DNA of 64,000 nucleotides from JACMLC01 sp963720235 (GTDB lineage: Bacteria > Acidobacteriota > Blastocatellia > Pyrinomonadales > Pyrinomonadaceae), in assembly GCA_963720235.1 (NCBI GenBank), contig OY970389.1:3844001-3908000 (forward strand). The letters run 5' to 3'. This document shows positions 60,428-64,000 of this stretch, piece after piece. Position 1 is the first letter of the stretch. Every line of letters starts with the position of its first letter. The position numbers and the translations under genes were made by a program. Under the pieces are notes generated by a model that saw only the letters and a list, made by a program, of their open reading frames with translations, did not search any database and was not told the DNA's origin.

Positions 60428-62593
60428 CTAACGTCGCCCTTCAAGTTTCAGGACTTCGTCAAGCAGACCCTCAATGACACCTTCAGCCACAATCTCGATT
60501 GAACCTTTCTCTCCCGCGCGATTGCTGGTCCAGATAATATCGCCGTCCGCATTTATCAGTTCAGCACGAAGCGAGAATTTTCCAGCCTCGCCCGCGACGC
60601 CTTTGACCGTCACACGCATCCGAGCATCCGCTTCATCTTTGCTCTCTACCGCGACGAATCTGCCGCCCGCGCTCAATTTTGCAATCAGCTTCTCGCGCAC
60701 GTTTCCAGAAAGCGTTGCGTCTCCACGCAACTCAACATAAATCTTTTTGACTTCCAGAATCGTGGTGGCAAATTTTTCTGTTCCGCTTCTCGGACCGCGC
60801 GTCTCCTTAGGCTCAGTCGTGGGAATGCGCTCTGGCCCTATTGGAGCGTTTTCATTTGGTTGAGTTTTTTGGCGAGCGGCCAGTCGCGGCTGCCGCTCGC
60901 GCGGCAAGTTCTCGTTGCCTTCATTCTCAGGCTTGACCGCAGCCGTCGCGGTCGCGGGTTTTCTTCGCGTAAGTTTTCTAGGCGTGTCTTTATCATTCGC
61001 CGCACTCGCTTCGAGCGGAGATGATGCGACTTTTGGAATCTCCGTCTCGTCTTTAACGGGCGGCGGATTTTCTACGATTGGATTCTCGCCGGGCTGATTG
61101 ACCGTCGCCGTTTCAGATATGGGGGGTGAGGAGTCTCTGCTTCTCAAAAATTGTACGATGCCGAACGCAGAGAGCATCAAGAGCGCAAAGCCGAGCACAA
61201 GCGCAGGCACGCGCGCGGAAGCCCAACTCCTATTGCCTGATGAAGCGCTGCTCTTTGCCGTAAGCTGTCGCAGGTAAAGCGAAGCGGCACGCAGTGCGCG
61301 CGTCTCGCTGTAAGCGACATCCACCAGAACTCCCTCTTTATCATTGACGGGCGCGACATTGATGGTCAGCTTCTGCCCGCCTTCGAGGATGATGGAAGCT
61401 TTCGCTTTCTGCTGTCTGCTCTCCTGCGCCTGATGCGCGAAGAGATGCGAGGCAAGCAATAAGTCATCTCCGTTCACAGTTGCGCGAACTTCGAGCAGTT
61501 CTGCTTCATCATCTAATGCAAACCGCGCATGGCTTGAGCGCGAGAGGTCTAGCCGCGCATGCTCATTTCCATCCACGAGGATGCGCATGAGTCCTGCAAA
61601 AGCTTTTTTGCGTCGGCCAGATTGTTCATCCAGATGGCCTTTGATTTCATCCAGTTCATGCGGCGCGAGGCGCGTGGGATTTTTGCGTTCGCGTTCACCG
61701 CCGCTGCTCGTTCCTTCTCCACCACTGCTCCCGCTAGAGAGAAAGAAGTGCGGGACTTCGAGCCTTTGCGCGGGGGCGTCAAAGCCCAGAGCTTTGATTA
61801 AGCGGTCATGGCAGGAGGGATGAAGCACTGCATGAATCCTGTCAACTTCGACCTTGTCCTCTTCCTTCTGACCGCGCGAAGAGAGGCTTGTGATGCCGTC
61901 CATGATGGGGTTCACACCGGCTGGCACAAGACAGGGCGTGTACCAGGGCGTGAAGAATGAGAGGCATTCTGCCGCGAGCTCTGCAAATTTTGCCTGATTG
62001 TCTGAGGCGCGAAATCGCTCTTCACCGCGCGGGCCGCGTGCGACTTCGAGCAAGTCGCCGAAACGCTTTTTCAGCTCCTGCATCAGGACTCCTTTACGAG
62101 AGCGATAGTAGTAGTCATCTTTAACGCGCTCCGGGTCTTGAATCACAGCGTTATAGACCTCCATCGTTTCCGCCGTCGAGTAGTTATAGAGCAGGCGACT
62201 CAGGCCCAGTGTGACGTAGAAAGAGTTGCGGCGCGTCGTAATTCTCACCAGATGTTTGATGAAATGTATGAGCATAGCCTCTTCACCGGATAACCCGTCC
62301 ACGCTGTCGCGCTCCTCTCGCTGTTCGTAAGGCTCTGAGGCGATATAGACGAGGCGTTGCAGTAGATGCACTTCGCTAAAGAGCACTTTGTTTCTGTATC
62401 TGTCCGCCTTTGCGCCGCCCATCCAGCTGGAAGCCGATTTGTAGTAGAGCCTCTTGCCCTGCGCGGCGGTTGTGACATTCAAACGGGCCATAGCCTCTTC
62501 GACTGTGCGGACAGCATCCTGCCTGCTGCCCAAGATAAAGCAGGCCAGTGAAAAAGCTTTATTCAACAGCTCGTCAACGGACAGGTTATTCAT
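60428..62593 (-). CDS. Single-span membrane protein of unknown function opposite TPR-CHAT
   Basis: A protein of 721 aa. The first 200 residues are helical and recall sigma-factor-like or ECF-related regions only loosely (ELLNKAFSLACFILGSRQDA, VRTVEEAMARL). The middle is rich in charged residues. One membrane helix (about 460-480, VPALVLGFALLMLSAFGIVQ) is followed by a Pro/Glu-rich linker and a C-terminal domain (about 610-721, LRGDATLSGNVREKLIAKLS, GEAGKFSLRAELINADGDII), which resembles small periplasmic LPS- or lipoprotein-like alpha/beta modules. It converges with the TPR-CHAT gene with 105 bases between stops. It may sense signals with the cytoplasmic and extracytoplasmic parts linked. Confidence 0.7.
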   Translation of the reverse strand: MNNLSVDELLNKAFSLACFILGSRQDAVRTVEEAMARLNVTTAAQGKRLYYKSASSWMGGAKADRYRNKVLFSEVHLLQRLVYIASEPYEQREERDSVDGLSGEEAMLIHFIKHLVRITTRRNSFYVTLGLSRLLYNYSTAETMEVYNAVIQDPERVKDDYYYRSRKGVLMQELKKRFGDLLEVARGPRGEERFRASDNQAKFAELAAECLSFFTPWYTPCLVPAGVNPIMDGITSLSSRGQKEEDKVEVDRIHAVLHPSCHDRLIKALGFDAPAQRLEVPHFFLSSGSSGGEGTSSGGERERKNPTRLAPHELDEIKGHLDEQSGRRKKAFAGLMRILVDGNEHARLDLSRSSHARFALDDEAELLEVRATVNGDDLLLASHLFAHQAQESRQQKAKASIILEGGQKLTINVAPVNDKEGVLVDVAYSETRALRAASLYLRQLTAKSSASSGNRSWASARVPALVLGFALLMLSAFGIVQFLRSRDSSPPISETATVNQPGENPIVENPPPVKDETEIPKVASSPLEASAANDKDTPRKLTRRKPATATAAVKPENEGNENLPRERQPRLAARQKTQPNENAPIGPERIPTTEPKETRGPRSGTEKFATTILEVKKIYVELRGDATLSGNVREKLIAKLSAGGRFVAVESKDEADARMRVTVKGVAGEAGKFSLRAELINADGDIIWTSNRAGEKGSIEIVAEGVIEGLLDEVLKLEGRR

Positions 62594-62703
62594 CTGGTCA
62601 GCTGTTTATCTTCCGGTTTGCTCATCTTTCAATGAGCCAATGAATAAATCCTGACAGACATACTGTCGGGCTATCGTGGATTATATGAAGCTTTAATTTT
62701 GAG

Positions 62704-62741
62704 CAGCGTGTCAATCTTGGAACTCCAAAAATGACACGCTG
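62704..62741. repeat. Inverted repeat CAGCGTGTCA/TGACACGCTG
   Basis: Two exact 10-base arms (62704-62713 and 62732-62741) enclose an 18-base spacer. It lies in the 62594-63132 gap between divergent genes, so it could be an operator or a hairpin. Nothing else is supported in that gap. Confidence 0.45.
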
Positions 62742-63132
62742 GCGAAAGAGAAATATGTTGTATAACTGAGGCTCACGTTCATGGCGTGAAGCTTGTCACT
62801 GGCATTTGGCGGTAAGAAGCTTTTGTTACTGGCAGAGTCGGCCTCGGTGGTGGACGGCTCTGCCGCAAAAGCATAAAAAACTTACCGCCGACGGCCAGCC
62901 CCCCGGATTCATGCTACATTAAAGGGAGTTTGAGAGAAGAAATAAGAAGGGGTAATGTTCCACAAAATCGCACCGCAGCGAACGCATACAAGTTTTTGTA
63001 AGTATCGTTTGATGTGGATTTGTGTGATTTCGTGGGCCATTGTCTTTTTCTGCAATGCCTGCTCATCTCGAACTCACTTCCGTCAACTATTTTCCCCCAA
63101 AACCGTCTAAAAGCTTGTAAGGAGAATGAACC

Positions 63133-64000
63133 ATGCGCTCTCATCGTCAGCCGGGACTCTCAATCGCAACACTGCTCCTTCTCAGCCTCGCTTTCTCGCT
63201 CTCTAGCGGCGCGCTTCTAAGCGGCAACGCAAAGCCGTCGAAAAATTCCGCAGGGCATACGCACAAACAAGACGCACACACATCTACGCAGCACGAAACG
63301 GCGCAAGCCAAAGCAACAAACGTGGTCGAGAAAGCCCCGTTTGGCCCGCTCCAACTGAGCATCAAAGAGTTGCCGCAGCAGATGAATCATGCCGCCGGGA
63401 TGAATATGAAGCAGTACATGAATGGAAAGACGACCCTCACGAATCTTGATTCGCTGCTCAAGACGAGCGCATATTTCTCTAACACCTTTGCCACTTCGGC
63501 TGCGAGATTATCCGGCATGGCAGCCAATCCGTCGCAAGTCTCTGCCAGCAGGCCCGCAGCCATTGTTGATGTCGCGGTCGGGCCGGGCGCGTCGCTCTCG
63601 TTTGTGCCGGATCAAGTGACTATCAATGTCGGCGACACAGTGCGTTGGACTTTTACGGATGTGGGCCACAATGTCGTGAGCGGCAGTGCATGCACTGCGA
63701 ACAACATATTCTGCTCGCCGAATGATACTAACTGCTCACTGACAGACTCGTCTCCGGCAGGCGCGGTCTATACGCACACCTTCAATCAGGCCGGAACCTT
63801 TCAATACTTTTGCAGCCCGCATTGCTTTAATGCCATGACAGGCGTGGTCGTCGTCAATGCTGTCGTCCAGCAGGACGCAGTCAACGCGGATTTCGACGGC
63901 GATAGAAAAACTGATGTCTCTGTCTTTCGCCCTGCGAGCGGCGCGTGGTTCATCTCGCAGAGCAGCAACAACGGTTTTCGCTCAGAGGCTTTCGGCACAA
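63133..64000 (+). CDS. Secreted cupredoxin-like protein with FG-GAP-type repeat (partial)
   Basis: ATG follows AAGGAG by eight bases; 289 codons are visible before the right edge. A signal peptide (LSIATLLLLSLAFSLSSG) leads, then a His-rich low-complexity stretch (AGHTHKQDAHTSTQHETA), a helical part with Met/His-rich motif (MNHAAGMNMKQYM), and a plastocyanin-like domain (about 145-245). It has His in VGHNVVS and Cys/His/Met in FCSPHCFNAM, the type-1 copper ligands. DFDGDRKTDVSVFRPASGAW begins an FG-GAP/VCBS-type repeat. It is likely a periplasmic or exported copper protein for electron transfer. Confidence 0.88.
   Translation, partial: MRSHRQPGLSIATLLLLSLAFSLSSGALLSGNAKPSKNSAGHTHKQDAHTSTQHETAQAKATNVVEKAPFGPLQLSIKELPQQMNHAAGMNMKQYMNGKTTLTNLDSLLKTSAYFSNTFATSAARLSGMAANPSQVSASRPAAIVDVAVGPGASLSFVPDQVTINVGDTVRWTFTDVGHNVVSGSACTANNIFCSPNDTNCSLTDSSPAGAVYTHTFNQAGTFQYFCSPHCFNAMTGVVVVNAVVQQDAVNADFDGDRKTDVSVFRPASGAWFISQSSNNGFRSEAFGT

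Noticed and set aside
62914..63144. A 76-aa minus-strand frame before the cupredoxin gene
   Set aside because: It has no ribosome site or family features and overlaps the cupredoxin start region.

Overview
The window looks like a chromosomal segment of an environmental Acidobacteriota bacterium, most likely of the Blastocatellia type. That placement is inferred, not shown. It rests on mid-50s percent GC, an Oar-like TonB receptor with an N-terminal carboxypeptidase-regulatory domain, a TPR-CHAT protein, LigD-type repair genes, and several families of dispersed palindromic repeats including the 'cgcaaaggcgcaaag' family. No rRNA, tRNA, CRISPR array or insertion sequence was seen.

Positions 1 to about 36.1 kb hold a nearly complete extracellular contractile injection system (eCIS, the Afp/PVC/MAC family), all on the minus strand and read right to left. 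In order of transcription: a sigma-54 activator with a degenerate receiver; a pectate-lyase-like beta-helix protein; a 90-aa winged-helix-like protein just downstream of a candidate sigma-54 promoter; sheath; tube; a Cys-motif hub-chaperone-like protein; a disordered Ser/Glu-rich protein; the Pvc16-like cap protein; the AAA+ ATPase; an 87-aa protein; a second tube-fold (Afp7-like) protein; a LysM protein; a gpD-like hub; a gpV/VgrG-like spike with a frameshift; a PAAR-like tip; gp25; two baseplate J proteins; a gpI-like protein; a DUF6519 beta-helix protein; a two-domain transthyretin-like protein; and three tandem DUF4157 proteins, the last cut by the left edge. Most neighbours overlap by 1 to 4 bases or lie within about 20 bases, so 32.9 kb to the left edge reads like one translationally coupled operon. 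The DUF4157 proteins share an N-terminal leader and a Cys-rich motif and are the likely payloads. Terminase, portal and capsid genes are absent, so this is not a prophage.

Positions 36.5 to 47.7 kb carry housekeeping and small genes: ileS (minus), a coiled-coil protein with a J-domain protein, a B12-type radical SAM enzyme with a fatty acid desaturase, then an RNA-handling group (RRM protein, DEAD-box helicase, IF-1, a zinc-ribbon/Tudor-like protein) and a truncated HTH remnant coupled to a hypothetical gene. Palindromic repeats fill the gaps.

Positions 47.9 to 64 kb carry two MacB-like permeases separated by a perfect 47-bp inverted repeat, a region with a terminator and an operator-like palindrome, a single-domain response regulator, two LigD-type genes (3'-phosphoesterase; phosphoesterase-polymerase), a TonB-type receptor, a TPR-CHAT protein whose N-terminus is built from a repeat element, a convergent 721-aa membrane protein of unknown role, and the start of a secreted cupredoxin protein cut by the right edge.
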